Of a stretch of DNA of 64,000 nucleotides, positions 1 through 10,300 are shown piece after piece (within the stretch, counting starts at the first letter, position 1; each line of letters opens with the position of its first letter). Both the position numbers and the translations under genes were made by a program. The stretch covers positions 172,762,437 to 172,826,436 of the forward strand of contig NC_135715.1 in the NCBI RefSeq assembly GCF_964656455.1, read 5' to 3'. Source of the DNA: Halichoerus grypus. Taxonomy: Eukaryota; Chordata; Mammalia; Carnivora; Phocidae. The notes under the pieces are model-generated. The model saw nothing but the letters and a program-made list of their open reading frames with translations. It was not told where the DNA came from and did no database searches.

Positions 1-540
1 AGATAAAAGAAGAACATATTTAGGGGAAGAAAACAGTACAGTTTACATTTGAGCTGCCTATTGGACATCAACTAAAGATAACTCATCGAAGGCTGGAAAT
101 ACTAGTCTCAGATTCATGAGTAAGGACCTGGCTGGGTGTATACATTTGGGAGTTGTCAAAATATGTTGATATTAAAGAACTGGTACTAGGAATCCCCAGT
201 CACCAAAGGAGTCAACATTAACTAAGAAGGAAAAGATCTTGGTTTGAATTTCTCCTAAAAATAACCCTCAACAAGGACTTAAATGAACACAATTTAACTG
301 AAAGGTGGGACCCCAGAAAGCACAGGTAAGGAAGTGGGGAAAGGAAAACAAGGAAAGAAGAAAAAAACAAATTAAAGGAATAAAGGGTGTGTTTATAAGC
401 TGGTTGCCACCAAGGACAACTGGAGTTCAGTTCCACTGGGGACCCTCCGAGGGACTGTATAGAACACCCTTCAGAATTGGCCTTGCCAAGGAGACAAGAA
501 TCTGCAGTATTTATTAAGCAATTCCTGTCTTCATTCATTG
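1..540. other. Non-coding sequence, nothing recognised
   Basis: I see no gene, RNA gene or repeat that I can name here. Two short overlapping frames on opposite strands (218-538 minus, 305-517 plus) show no motif and no splice context and look like chance. Confidence 0.5.
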
Positions 541-1130
541 AGGATGTTGCTGAGGGCTTTAAATCCCTGGACCTTCAAAGCCCAAGGAGCTGGAGAAAGT
601 CCTTAGGCAGAGGAGCAGAGAGATGAACCCAAGGACATGGGGCAGAGCATCAAAGGGTTTGTCTCCAGGTCTGAAGACTGAGGCCTGTTTAGAGACTCAG
701 AACATGAGGAGGCTCCAGCAAAGGAGACTCAGAAGGAGGGGCCAGTGATAGGAGGAAAACTAAAAGAGTTGTGGTGACTGAAGTCAAGGAAGGCAAGTCC
801 AGAAGGGAATGGTATTAAGTCCCAGTCATTGGGTTTTGCATCACAGGATTTGAGAACCATTTCACTGGAGTGGGCCAGGATGAAAACCTAATAGGATTAC
901 ATTCAAGAGAAGAGAGAAGTTGGAAACAAATAACTAGTTTGGAAAACTGATTGGAAGATTGTTGTAAAGAGGAGTAGAGAAAGGAGAAGGAGGCTGGAGA
1001 GGTTGCAGGATGTTCTTACTGTGAAAGCCACACTAGGGTGGAATGAAAAGGAGAGAGCTGATATATGTTGAGATTTCTGGCATAACGAAGAGGCAAGTAT
1101 CCTTTGGTTTGGCAATGTCAACAATATAGA
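541..1130 (+). repeat. Probable ancient interspersed repeat, family not named
   Basis: The purine-rich text (cagcaaaggagactcagaa near 715, followed by phrases such as gtggtgactgaagtcaagg) resembles a very common mammalian repeat whose copies carry the same order of phrases. I cannot give the family name. It is strongly diverged, has no readable target duplication, and its borders are approximate. Confidence 0.35.
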
Positions 1131-3030
1131 AGTCTACATATAGGGTCTGTGGCTATAGGCCCTGCATGCGTTTTGCTGATCACCTTCTCTCCTTCCTAAC
1201 CTAGAGGATGGATAGGATCAAAATCATATTTAAAACTACCCTTAGAGATTTTGTTTTTTAAAAAATGTCATTTCAATGTGTAGTAACTAAAGAGTTTGAT
1301 TAACAGTCATTGTGCTGATAAATTGACTTGGCAGAGATAAAGATTATCCTTATCCTATGCAAAAGATATATTAAAAGCACATAGAATATTTCATATCGAC
1401 TTAAAAATAAAACAACTGTGGCCTGTGCATGTGTTTATATGTGTGTGCATATGGCTGTGTGTGAAATGACAATTTTATCGAATATGGTTAAATAAATTCC
1501 AAAAGACATTTAGTATTATTAACCTTCTTCTTTCTCCCATGTTATTCATTGTCTGTATGCTTCTCATGTCTGTTAATTGATTTTACAAATTTATCACGTC
1601 TGATGACTCTGGAGCTGCTTAACAATAATTTGACATATCAGAAAGAAATTCTGCTCATGAGCCCTTGATGATAAGGTAGCATTGACATGTGGGTGTTTAT
1701 GTTGTAGAACAAATGGAAAGTAGTGACATTACAAATCTTATAGATTGGAACAAAATTGTTATGAGCTTGTACAAAACATAAGGGAGAAAAAGTTGCTTAG
1801 AAAAAAAGCAAAGCCAAGACACTCTCCATTCAAAAGCTATATTCCATGTAATTTTCCTTTAAAATGGCAATTTTCTTTTATACTGTATCTGAATGAGGAA
1901 CTTTTATAATACATTTATTTCATAAATATTTAGGTTTTTATAACAGACAAAACTTTCAAATACCATTCATAGTGAATTTTCATATATATGTAAAAATAAT
2001 GTTCAACACCAAGCATGTCTAACAGTGATCTGACAAGGTGATTCAAGTTCATCTTTGGAAAACAGTCACAAAAAGACGAGTCAATTCACTCTTCAGTTTG
2101 AAACCTAATGGAACTAGATATTTTTATGCAGAAAAGATACAAAAACAAAATTGAAGTTGTGGTCATACCACAGATGAGTGCCTTCCAGTATAATGTTTAT
2201 ATTGAAAAATTAAACATTAGCCAGCATGCAGATGTGAGACATCAACACTGTGTGTGTGTATGTGTGAGTGTGTGTGTGTGTGCATGCATGCACGCACCTG
2301 TGTAAAACTAGTTGGAATGGTACACAATAAATAATAGTCATTTTCAGAAAATAAATCACCATATGAAGTTATAAGAAATAATGTATTAATTTAAAACATG
2401 ATTCCATTTTTCTTTAAAAATATTTGGGTAGTACTGAAGGTATTTTTTTTCCTCTGGGGGGAACATAGTCTCCCACTAAAAGTCTGTCTTACATTAACCA
2501 TTTTGTCTAGTTAGAGCTGGCCCAAAGACCCAGTAGCTGACATGCATTCATGAGGTCAGTGAGCAGGAATGCATGTGAGGACATTGTTTTAAATGGTGGA
2601 GAGAAGCAGGGCCCCTATCTTTACATTCATGTCAAGGGGGGCAGCCACTGCCTAGATCCAGGTGACTTCTTCCAAGAAGGAATGCACAAAATTTCCCAAT
2701 TTTTAAAGAGAAGCCCCTTCCCCCCTCTCCAAATTTGAGTTTTCATGTGAAATACCTTAATTTTAAATTATGGTTCAGTTTATAGAAGACATTTTGCAGT
2801 CAGTCCATACAAACCATGTCCAAAGAGTAGATTTCAGCCCCAGGCAGCCAGGGTGCAAACTGTGCCCCATGCAGACCATACAAAGGCAACACGGCAAGCT
2901 TTGGGCCTGATTTTACATCTTATATTTCTTGTGAACTGCTATAGATTCTTAAATGTACAGAAGGCATTCTTTATTAGCAGGTTTAAGAAACATAATTTAA
3001 TGGTTAATTAGAAGTCATACATGTAAAAGC
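1131..3030. other. AT-rich non-coding stretch
   Basis: No gene or assignable repeat is visible apart from an impure TG tract at 2250-2282. The frame at 2108-2305 reads through that tract and is not a gene. A frame at 2550-2738 has no recognisable feature. Confidence 0.5.
2250..2300 (+). repeat. Impure (TG)n microsatellite
   Basis: TG dinucleotides with interruptions run from about 2250 to 2282, followed by alternating tgcatgcatgcacgcac. Such alternating purine-pyrimidine runs can adopt Z-DNA; that is a general property, not evidence of function here. Confidence 0.85.
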
Positions 3031-3034
3031 CTGG

Positions 3035-3159
3035 GAAAGAACACAGAGGAGTCTTCTGGAGCGCTGGAAATGTTTTAGATCTTGGTGACCTGGGCCATGG
3101 CACAAGTGTATCCATATATAAAAAGTCATTGAGCTTAGGATTCATGCATTTCACACACT

Positions 3160-3165
<6 letters not shown>
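3035..3165 (+). mobile_element. LINE-1 3' end fragment (old, L1M-like)
   Basis: The order of phrases (tcttctggagcgctggaaatg, then cttggtgacctgggccatgg, then a segment like attcattgagct) follows the usual 3' portion of old mammalian L1 copies. The copy is diverged, is 5' truncated and runs into the AT microsatellite that follows. Confidence 0.5.

Positions 3166-3194
<29 letters not shown>
3165..3194 (+). repeat. (AT)15 microsatellite
   Basis: About 30 bases of pure AT dinucleotide lie directly after the L1 fragment. Open frames crossing it on both strands give Tyr-Ile repeats and are artefacts. Confidence 0.95.
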
Positions 3195-3195
<1 letters not shown>

Positions 3196-3196
<1 letters not shown>

Positions 3197-4004
3197 ACCA
3201 ACCAACAGCCAACTTTGGAACTTTAGAATACTCAGATGTAATCAATGGCAACCTCAGTGCAGGAGAAGACAGGGCAATGGCCTCTTCCTTGGGGTGTATA
3301 GTGGAGACAAATCCAGTCTGAGCAACACTTGTGTTATATTTAGTGGGAAAAAAGACTTCACAAAACAAAAAGATGAAAACTAGTCCTATCTAGATCTACC
3401 ACCCCCTACCCCCTGTATATTCCCATGCTATTCAGTGGCTGGTAGGCTCCTCCTTTCAGTTTAAGTGGAAGCTCTTTCAGATAGACTTCATTAACTTTTT
3501 CTCATGAGTCACAATGGACCAGGTCTTTGACTGAATGAATGGTGCACTCAGGCAAAGTGTACAAATTCCTTTAATGTTGGTAAAAGGTACATCTGATTCC
3601 ACACATATGTCTGTAAGAACTGAGGAGGATGAGCTTCCCAGGACACTGAGGGGGCTGAGTACCCTTGTAAAACATCCCGCCTTGGATGTTTCAGCCCCAT
3701 CTGGTACATTAAGAAACTTCTTTGGGGTCCTCTTTCAGAGTGGGTGTGGTGTAGAGAATGGTTGGATGCTCTGATCGCATGCCTGTCTGCTCATCAGGTA
3801 CAAGCAACTGGTATCAACCCCAGCACGTTCCCAAATGTGTATCTCAAGATGAGGAAGAAATTTGCTAGAGCCCAATCCTAGGCATGTCATTGCCTTCACT
3901 GGCTCAACTTCGGGTCTTCTGGGATCTGTGATTGCAACACCAGTTTAGTGGACATTCACGACTCCCTGTGGGGCACACAGAAAGAAGTGAGCCATAATCC
4001 TTGC
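3196..4004. other. Non-coding stretch, nothing recognised
   Basis: No repeat family or exon can be supported. The frame at 3535-3774 has no recognisable motif and no splice context. Confidence 0.45.
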
Positions 4005-4428
4005 TGTATTAGTTTTTTGGGGCTGCAGTAACAAAGTACCATAAACTGGATAGCTTAGAACAACAGAATTTTATTGTCTCATGGTTCTGAAATCCAGAAA
4101 TCTGAAATCAAGATGTCAGCAGGACCAGTCTCCCTCAGAAGGCACCAGGAAAGGATCAGTTCCAGGCTTCTCTCCCAGCTTCTGGTAGTTCCTTGGCTTG
4201 AGGCAGCTTAATGTCAGTCTTCACATGATGTCCTCCCTGAATGCATGTCTATGTTCAGATTTCTCCCCTTTTTAAGTACACCTGTCATATTGGATTAGAT
4301 GTCCACCCTAAGCCAGTATGGCCTCATCTTAACTAATTATACCTGCAAATGAAGTCACATTTTTGAGGCACTGGGGCTTAGGACTTCAATATATGAATTT
4401 GGGTAGGGGACACAATTCAACCCATACT
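4005..4428 (-). mobile_element. MLT1-type solo LTR (ERVL-MaLR)
   Basis: Read on the minus strand this begins near 4428 with the start typical of an MLT1 LTR (tatgggttgaattgtgtccc) and ends near 4005 with an actaatacagc-like end. In between are the expected landmarks: the segment with a vestigial gtcatatt/ggattag core and, near the 3' end, the tract that reads aataaaattctgttgttct on that strand, which holds the LTR polyadenylation signal. It is a non-coding ancient LTR with no internal retroviral sequence beside it, so a solo LTR. The subfamily is uncertain. Confidence 0.8.
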
Positions 4429-5486
4429 TATCCTCCAGGGTTTATGACCTAGTTAGGGAGAGAGGCATATACGTCAATGGGGTTTGTTATAAATCACTAG
4501 TTACTAGGATGAAATCATACTGGAATTTGTTTCCATAGCAAGGATGTTTCTAACAATATCTACCTACCCACTGTTTGTTCACAATTTGTCAGCATGGTAA
4601 TAAAGAAGACTGGTTTCCAGACACATCGGTATTATACAAATACTTCAACCATGACAAAAGTTGAATGATAATACTACTATAGAGAAATGTTACTTGATTT
4701 TTAATATGAGGCAAAAAGTAAAAAGGCTCAATAACGGATTCTATTATACTAAGAAAGAGGAAAATTTCAGTTTATTGCAACCAAGGGAGCAAAGGCTTTA
4801 ACAACTTAAACTGTGTCTTCATGGCAGGGCAGAATGGGACTTTGGTGATTATCTGTCAATCTAATTAGTTTGGACATCCATTTGGATAATTTGAACTCTG
4901 AGAGGATAGGGCAGGTGTTTGAAAATATGATTCGGAACATAAATCTAAATATGGGGTTCAAAGAAGGGGACCTAGAAATTAGAAGTCTGTGAAAATGGTT
5001 TTGACACTTTCTCCTTGGATTTTTCAAGCTGGTGGTGATATCATAGAAATGTAGATATCAAAAAAAAAAAAAAAAAAAGATTAGGTAAAGTTAACATGTG
5101 AAATAGAGAATTCCAGGTGCGGTGGAGAAGTCTTACCAGAGGGACTTTGAAGGGAACCCTCCATCTGCAGCTGTGACCATTGGGCCCACAATTTAACTTG
5201 CTCCTATTATTGACAACTTTCTACTAAGACGGAATCAAGTAGCACGGCATCCAAACGTTGCTTCGTGTTCTCTAGACACAGCCTATTCCCTGCAGTATAT
5301 TTTGTTACACACTTTCTTGCCACACGCGTTCAGTTTCATAAAAACTGTGTCTGGTGGGAAGGGTGCCAGCTCACATTTTTCACCCCCCACAAAAATCTCA
5401 AAGCAAAGTTGTTTTTCAAAGCATCTCTCTTTCCATGGTATTATTTCCTCTTATAGGTGCTGCTTTAAAACAACCAACAAATGTGA
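4429..5486. other. Non-coding stretch with a poly-A run
   Basis: No gene is visible. A run of about 19 A at 5060-5078 could be the tail of a retroposed copy, but I recognise nothing upstream of it and see no clear target duplication. Confidence 0.45.
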
Positions 5487-5965
5487 TGATGACAGTCCCT
5501 TGCTGGAAGGGCTTCAGCGGCGTCCCATTGCCCTTGAAGCCAAGTAGAAGCTCTGAAACGTGCTCTGCAAAGTCCCCCAGGATCTGGCCCCAATCCCCTT
5601 GTCTAATCACAAGGAATGTTCTGCCTTTCAGTTCCCTAAATAGTCAAAGCTGTCTTTTGACCCTGAGCACCTGTTCCCACTGTTCCCTGTGCTTCTGTAT
5701 TGATTGTCTCCTCATCTCTGTCTGCTTAACCACCTCACTTTCCCAAGTCCACATTCCACACCCTTTTCCGTGGCACTTCCTTCTGTGGTAGTACGTACCA
5801 CTCAGCACCATAATCGCCTGCTTACCTGTATGTATTCTCCCACTTACTATGACGTGTCTCAAGGGCTGACACTGATGCTTTGTGGTTCAATATTGTATTC
5901 TCAGTGCCTGGTGGACAAAGTTGGTAACTAGACAGTGTTTTGAACAAATGAATGAGTAAATGAAG
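5487..5965 (+). mobile_element. LINE-2 (L2) 3' end
   Basis: The stretch has the usual L2 order: a pyrimidine-rich part with short-exon-like text, phrases such as gatctggccccaatcccctt and ctccacttactatgac, then cagtgcctggtgg and a final tgaatgagtaaatga. It is strongly diverged, as expected for an element that died before the placental radiation. The open frame of 145 codons at 5354-5791 runs across it and is not an L2 protein. Confidence 0.65.
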
Positions 5966-6044
5966 GAAATAGAGAAATATACTATCTGTGATATCTCTGG
6001 GAGGTGAGTAACTACTAATAGTTATGTTAAATATTTCAAATACC

Positions 6045-6270
6045 TTTCCTGTTCAAAAACAAGTAAAACTGATCTATGTATTGAAGGTCAGAATAGTGGT
6101 TACCTTTGGGAGTATTGACTGGGAAGAAGCACAGTGCTACCTCCTGAGGAACAGAAAATTTTCCCTATCTTGTCCTGGGTGTTGGTTTCATGGGCCTTTG
6201 CATAGACAAAAATTCATTGAGCTGGATTCACTTAGGATCTGCCCACTTTATTGCATAGGTTAATACAAAA
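6045..6270 (+). mobile_element. LINE-1 3' fragment (L1M-like)
   Basis: Recognisable in order are gaatagtggttacctttggg, a tttcatgggcctttgcat part and attcattgagctggattcac, then a gatctgcccactttattgc segment. This is the standard non-coding 3' region of old L1 elements. It is diverged, with no clear tail or target duplication. Confidence 0.6.
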
Positions 6271-7780
6271 GAAGAAAAGAAAAAAATTTAACTATTTTTA
6301 TCTCACTCTAATACCAAGGATATATTTTGTCTTTCATTAGCTCAAGAAATGTCTGGGTTCTGATTTTAAAGCTAGTCTTGTAATTCTGCTTAAGATTGCA
6401 ACTATTTGATAAGATCTCCCCAAACCTCCTAGCACAGGTGTGGTGAGCCAATGAAAGTCTTTCCTTCTACCCCAGGAGCCCAGAGCAATTCCAAACCAGC
6501 TAAGGGGCTGTGGTTGGTCTTGCCTGAGCATCCTGCGGGAATCGGCTACTCTCCAAGCCACCCAGCACATGAAATCCATTCTACCCCAATTCTAACCCCA
6601 TAGCACCAACCAGATTGCCCTTCCAAAGGCTGTTTGCAAACGACATTTTAGCAAACCCGGGAATCCTTTTTATTGTTAGTCACCCCAAACCGAACCCACC
6701 TCCAACAGCAACGAAGATGGCCTCTAACCAATGATGGAATTCCCCAGTTCTCAAACTGAGTTCTTCAGGGGGACTTCCAATGAATTAAGCAGAATTCTTG
6801 TGCAATTAAGCCATCATTCCAGCATATTATCATTTAAAATTGCTTCAAGAAATTATTCTATGCTTCTAAAGGTATGGAGTTAATTTTCTTCTTGTAAAGT
6901 GAATTAAATTTGTACGCCTGTTTATAGAATTCTTGAGTTAACCTTCATTTATTGTTCCATTTGCTCTTCATACAACTATTAACATTTTGTTTGAAAATAT
7001 ACTCTTTATTCATTCTGATGCATATTTGAGACCAATTGTAACATTTCTAAATTACCTTTATTCTCACCTGTCTCCCCCATCATACTTTTCTGTATTTGCT
7101 GTACTTGAGCCTTGCAGTACCCCAAATCCTTTGTCTGCAGGGTTAAACAGGCAATGCAAATTGACTGCAGATTGGTCTGCATCATCATTCTGACTTTGTT
7201 GAATCCTGCAGTTATTCAGTGTGGAATAATGATCAAAATCAATTGCAAATTTGTAGTTGTCTTTGAGGGATATTTATTATTGTTATGAGATGGTGCACAA
7301 ACTATTGGAGCACTATTTATGATGGCAGGAACATGCTTCTCTCCGAAGATGTTCTCTTTTAAAGGGCACATAAAATTTCAGGCTTGCTTTTCAGCTCCAT
7401 AAATACACATATGGTTGCACAGAGTTAACACAGATCATCCATCTTGAGTTTCTTTTGGTTCAAGCAGCCATGGGACTAAATCTCATATAAACTATATAAG
7501 CCCGTGTATTTAAATCAACTTTAATGGGGAAAAAATAGTTCAACTGCTTGATAATTCAGGACAAGAAAAAATTATAACTCGAATTTTAACAATGTATTCA
7601 ACAAAGTTGAAAAAACCCTCAGAAAAGTAAGCTGCATATTTTTCAGCTCTATGTGCATTAAATCCACTAAATGTTTTTCGGGAGTATCTATAGTCACGTT
7701 TGAAGCCATCTTACTGAAGGTTCTTACTTTTAACCTTTGAAAACCAAGACATTACAGAATACTGAGATCTATTTATGTAA
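6271..7780. other. AT-rich non-coding stretch
   Basis: I see no gene or named repeat. The short frames here (6337-6579 minus, 6987-7193 plus) have no recognisable features. Confidence 0.45.
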
Positions 7781-7781
7781 G

Positions 7782-7813
<32 letters not shown>
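7781..7813 (+). repeat. (CA)n microsatellite
   Basis: About 33 bases of CA dinucleotide, nearly pure with one acg interruption at its 3' side. A potential length polymorphism. Confidence 0.95.
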
Positions 7814-7844
7814 ATACAGAATCAGTATTGGATAATATAGGTGC

Positions 7845-8330
7845 ATGAGAAATTACTCCAGAACTTAATGGCTTAATGGCTGAAATAATAATATTTATGT
7901 TGCTCGTGAGTGTGCAATTTGGTCAGGGTTCGACAAAGAAAAGGAATACAAGGATGCTTATGGAAAGAGGAAAAAAGCATTATTTAAAGGTATTACTATT
8001 TGACAGTATTTTTGCCGTAGTAACAATTTCCCCCTTTTTCCATTGCATTGTCTCCCTCATTCCAGCTCGTAGTCCAGTTCTGTGTTCCTATGCCCTGGGG
8101 AAGCATAACTGGGCAGGAAACAGAGCTAGAAAGTCTCTAGCTTTTGTGCTTTTAATTGCTTGAACCCTTCAAGGAGCTCCTCTGCCAGATGCCTGGGATA
8201 CAAACATCTGATAGAGGGATTCCCTCTGAGGGAAAAACATCAAGATTACATGAAGGAAGAATCCGTCCCCCAGATAGCAGCTAGGGTCCTGTGAGGAAAA
8301 CCTAAATCTCACAAGTATTTTATTTTAGAA
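7845..8330 (+). repeat. Possible ancient interspersed repeat
   Basis: The opening (gaaattactccagaacttaatggcttaatggc, given here only as its general pattern of 'accccaaaacttagtggcttaaa') resembles an abundant old mammalian repeat that starts with the same words. The rest is too diverged to assign. Confidence 0.35.
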
Positions 8331-9215
8331 GTTGACTCTCCAGGTGCCAGAGGGCTAAGAGAGCAAAAAGGGGTGCTTCAAGGTGACAATCTGGAGGCAG
8401 TCGGAGCAGGGAGCGGGGACCCCTGGACTGTTGGAGGGGAGGGTCTGACGGAGGTGAGGCTCAGACCTGGGAGACCGCAGCACCGCCCAGCCACTGGGGC
8501 TGTTGTGGGGGGCCCGTGTGGCAGATTCTGGGTGCTGGAGGACACTGGGGCCGAGGTCTGAGCCAACTCTTGCTGGTGGACAAATCGCCAGCCCTGGGCA
8601 ACACTGACAAGACTGGCAATAAACAGGAGGAAAGACACTTCTGCTTTCCTTCTGCCTTCCAGGTCCCTCTGCTGTTGCCAATTGGCAGGACTGGCAGAAA
8701 GGCAGGCAAGGACGTCTGGGAATTAAAGTTTCCAGGGTTCCAGGCCCAGCATTGCAGAACAGAGTGTAAAAGGGGTGAGTTTGGAGCTGAGAGGCGATAG
8801 GTAAATAACCAGCCTATGCCCATACCTGAAAAAAGGTACTGCTGGATTTAAGAGAAAGAAACTGGGAGTTGGTAAGAGCTAGATTTTGGTGGGTCCTGGG
8901 ATTTTGTTTCCTTGGCAGAAGTATTAAAAATGGAAGAGAAAGAATACAAACAGGGACAGGAAATTTCTTAGCAAAGGCATATGTAGATATTACTTGAGGA
9001 CCAAGTACCCAACTCCCAACCCTTGATGTCACATTATCATGGACCCCTGTCAACTCAGATACACCCTAGAAAGAAAAGCATTGTCTCAAGATGATGGAGA
9101 TTAAATTTTGATTCGCAGGCAGAGCGAGGACTTGCTATAGAAATTAGTTTGAGTTCATATTTCAAGTGTGTCTGAGTTTGTGCACTAAGAGTTCTAGCCT
9201 CTATATTCTATTTTC
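8331..9215. other. Locally GC-rich non-coding block
   Basis: This is richer in G+C than its surroundings between about 8380 and 8800. It holds several overlapping short frames on both strands and one segment with strong splice signals, listed separately at 8663-8774. I recognise no repeat family. Confidence 0.45.
8663..8774 (+). other. Candidate exon (unidentified)
   Basis: Seen: a pyrimidine-rich acceptor (ctttccttctgccttccag) immediately precedes 8663, and a consensus donor (ggg|gtgagt) follows 8774. The 112-base segment is open in one frame throughout, reading VPLLLPIGRTGRKAGKDVWE at its start; the two other frames are closed. The translation matches no family I know. It could be an exon of a long non-coding RNA, a cryptic exon or chance. 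No partner exon was found nearby on this strand. Confidence 0.2.
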
Positions 9216-9219
9216 AATT

Positions 9220-9390
9220 GTGTAAAAATTGCAGACGCAGGAGAAATGTTGGAAGGTTAACACCAATTACTTCTGCAATTATGATTTCTAGGGTCTAGCA
9301 TTGACTGGTTCTTTTTTCTTCTTATCTTTCATTATTTCGTAGTTTTCCATAATAAGCCTGTATCACTCTTAGAATACAAATTGTTTTTTA
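9220..9390 (+). mobile_element. LINE-1 3' end fragment (old)
   Basis: The last part (tctttcattatttcgtagtt followed by ttccataataagcctgtatcac) resembles the terminal words of one class of old L1 3' ends, in which a stretch about a microscope-scale 'ttttctataatgaacatgtatta' closes the element. It is strongly diverged. Confidence 0.45.
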
Positions 9391-10029
9391 AAAGCTTGTG
9401 GATGTAAATGTTATATAGTGCTTTACTATTGTATCATGCCTCAAATACATTTCTGAATTGGCCTGATGAGGAGTCTAAAGTTCCCTCTTTATTCTCATAT
9501 TTTGTGTTGAGGAGATTAGAAACTAGCAGGTCCTATGACTTCCCCTCCTCAATGTGTTCTAAACTTCCTGCACCTTCCGAAGGGGGGAAAAGTCATTTCC
9601 TATTTCATTTCGACAAGAAAATATTAATTCCAATGATTTTCTAGTTTGAAATTTTCATACACCTTTCTTCCATCTGTTGGCACCAGAGTCTGGCTCTATT
9701 ACGGCAGCATATGATGGATCTTGAAAATGTGGCAGAAACAATTTGCCGAAAGCCTTGGAAAATAGGTTCCAAAAGTTCAGACAGGGTCCTGTTTTTGTCA
9801 GCAAAACATGGGCAATGGGACAAGGTCTGGGAGATAAATATGACTGAAGAAAAGAAAAAAAGAAAGGTCAGGCACTTTACTTTCCACATAGTCTTTGTCA
9901 CCCTAATACTTAGAATGTAGAAAAACTTCTGTATTCAAAAGAAAAAGAAGAGAAAGACTCAGTTGCTTTAACTTTTGTAGGGCCCTAACTCCCAGGACAA
10001 ATGATGATCTGGGAATTTAAACTTTACAT
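9391..10029. other. Non-coding stretch, nothing recognised
   Basis: Two overlapping open frames lie on opposite strands at 9641-9901 and 9711-9920. Neither has motifs or splice context, and mutual overlap of this kind is common by chance. Confidence 0.45.
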
Positions 10030-10300
10030 CTGCCTTTAGGCACTGTCTTGAGATCTGTTGTGAATCTCCAGTGTCATTAGTCCAGGAGATAGCCAGAGAT
10101 AGCAAGATGCCCCAGATGCCTGGAGCAAGATGGTCACCTGTGACTGGCATCCGCCTGGGTTCTAAGCAGACCACAGTGAGCAAAATAGTCCTGTTGACCC
10201 TTGATGGACATATAGCATGAGGAAAACATCTTTGTTGTTTTAAATCACTAAGATTTGGGGGCTGTTTATTGTAGCATGGCCTAGTCTACTGCATATTACA
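10030..10300 (+). mobile_element. Probable MaLR-type LTR remnant
   Basis: The 3' part (catctttgttgttttaaatc, then actaagatttgggggctgtt and tattgtagcatggcctag) matches the closing words of ERVL-MaLR LTRs. The 5' part is too diverged to assign, so the left border is a guess. Confidence 0.45.

Noticed and set aside
3008..3383. Frames with Tyr-Ile repeats on both strands
   Set aside because: They are translations of the (AT)n microsatellite.
5354..5791. 145-codon open frame on the plus strand
   Set aside because: It overlaps an L2 3' end in a frame that is not an L2 protein and has no motif; two other frames overlap the same stretch.
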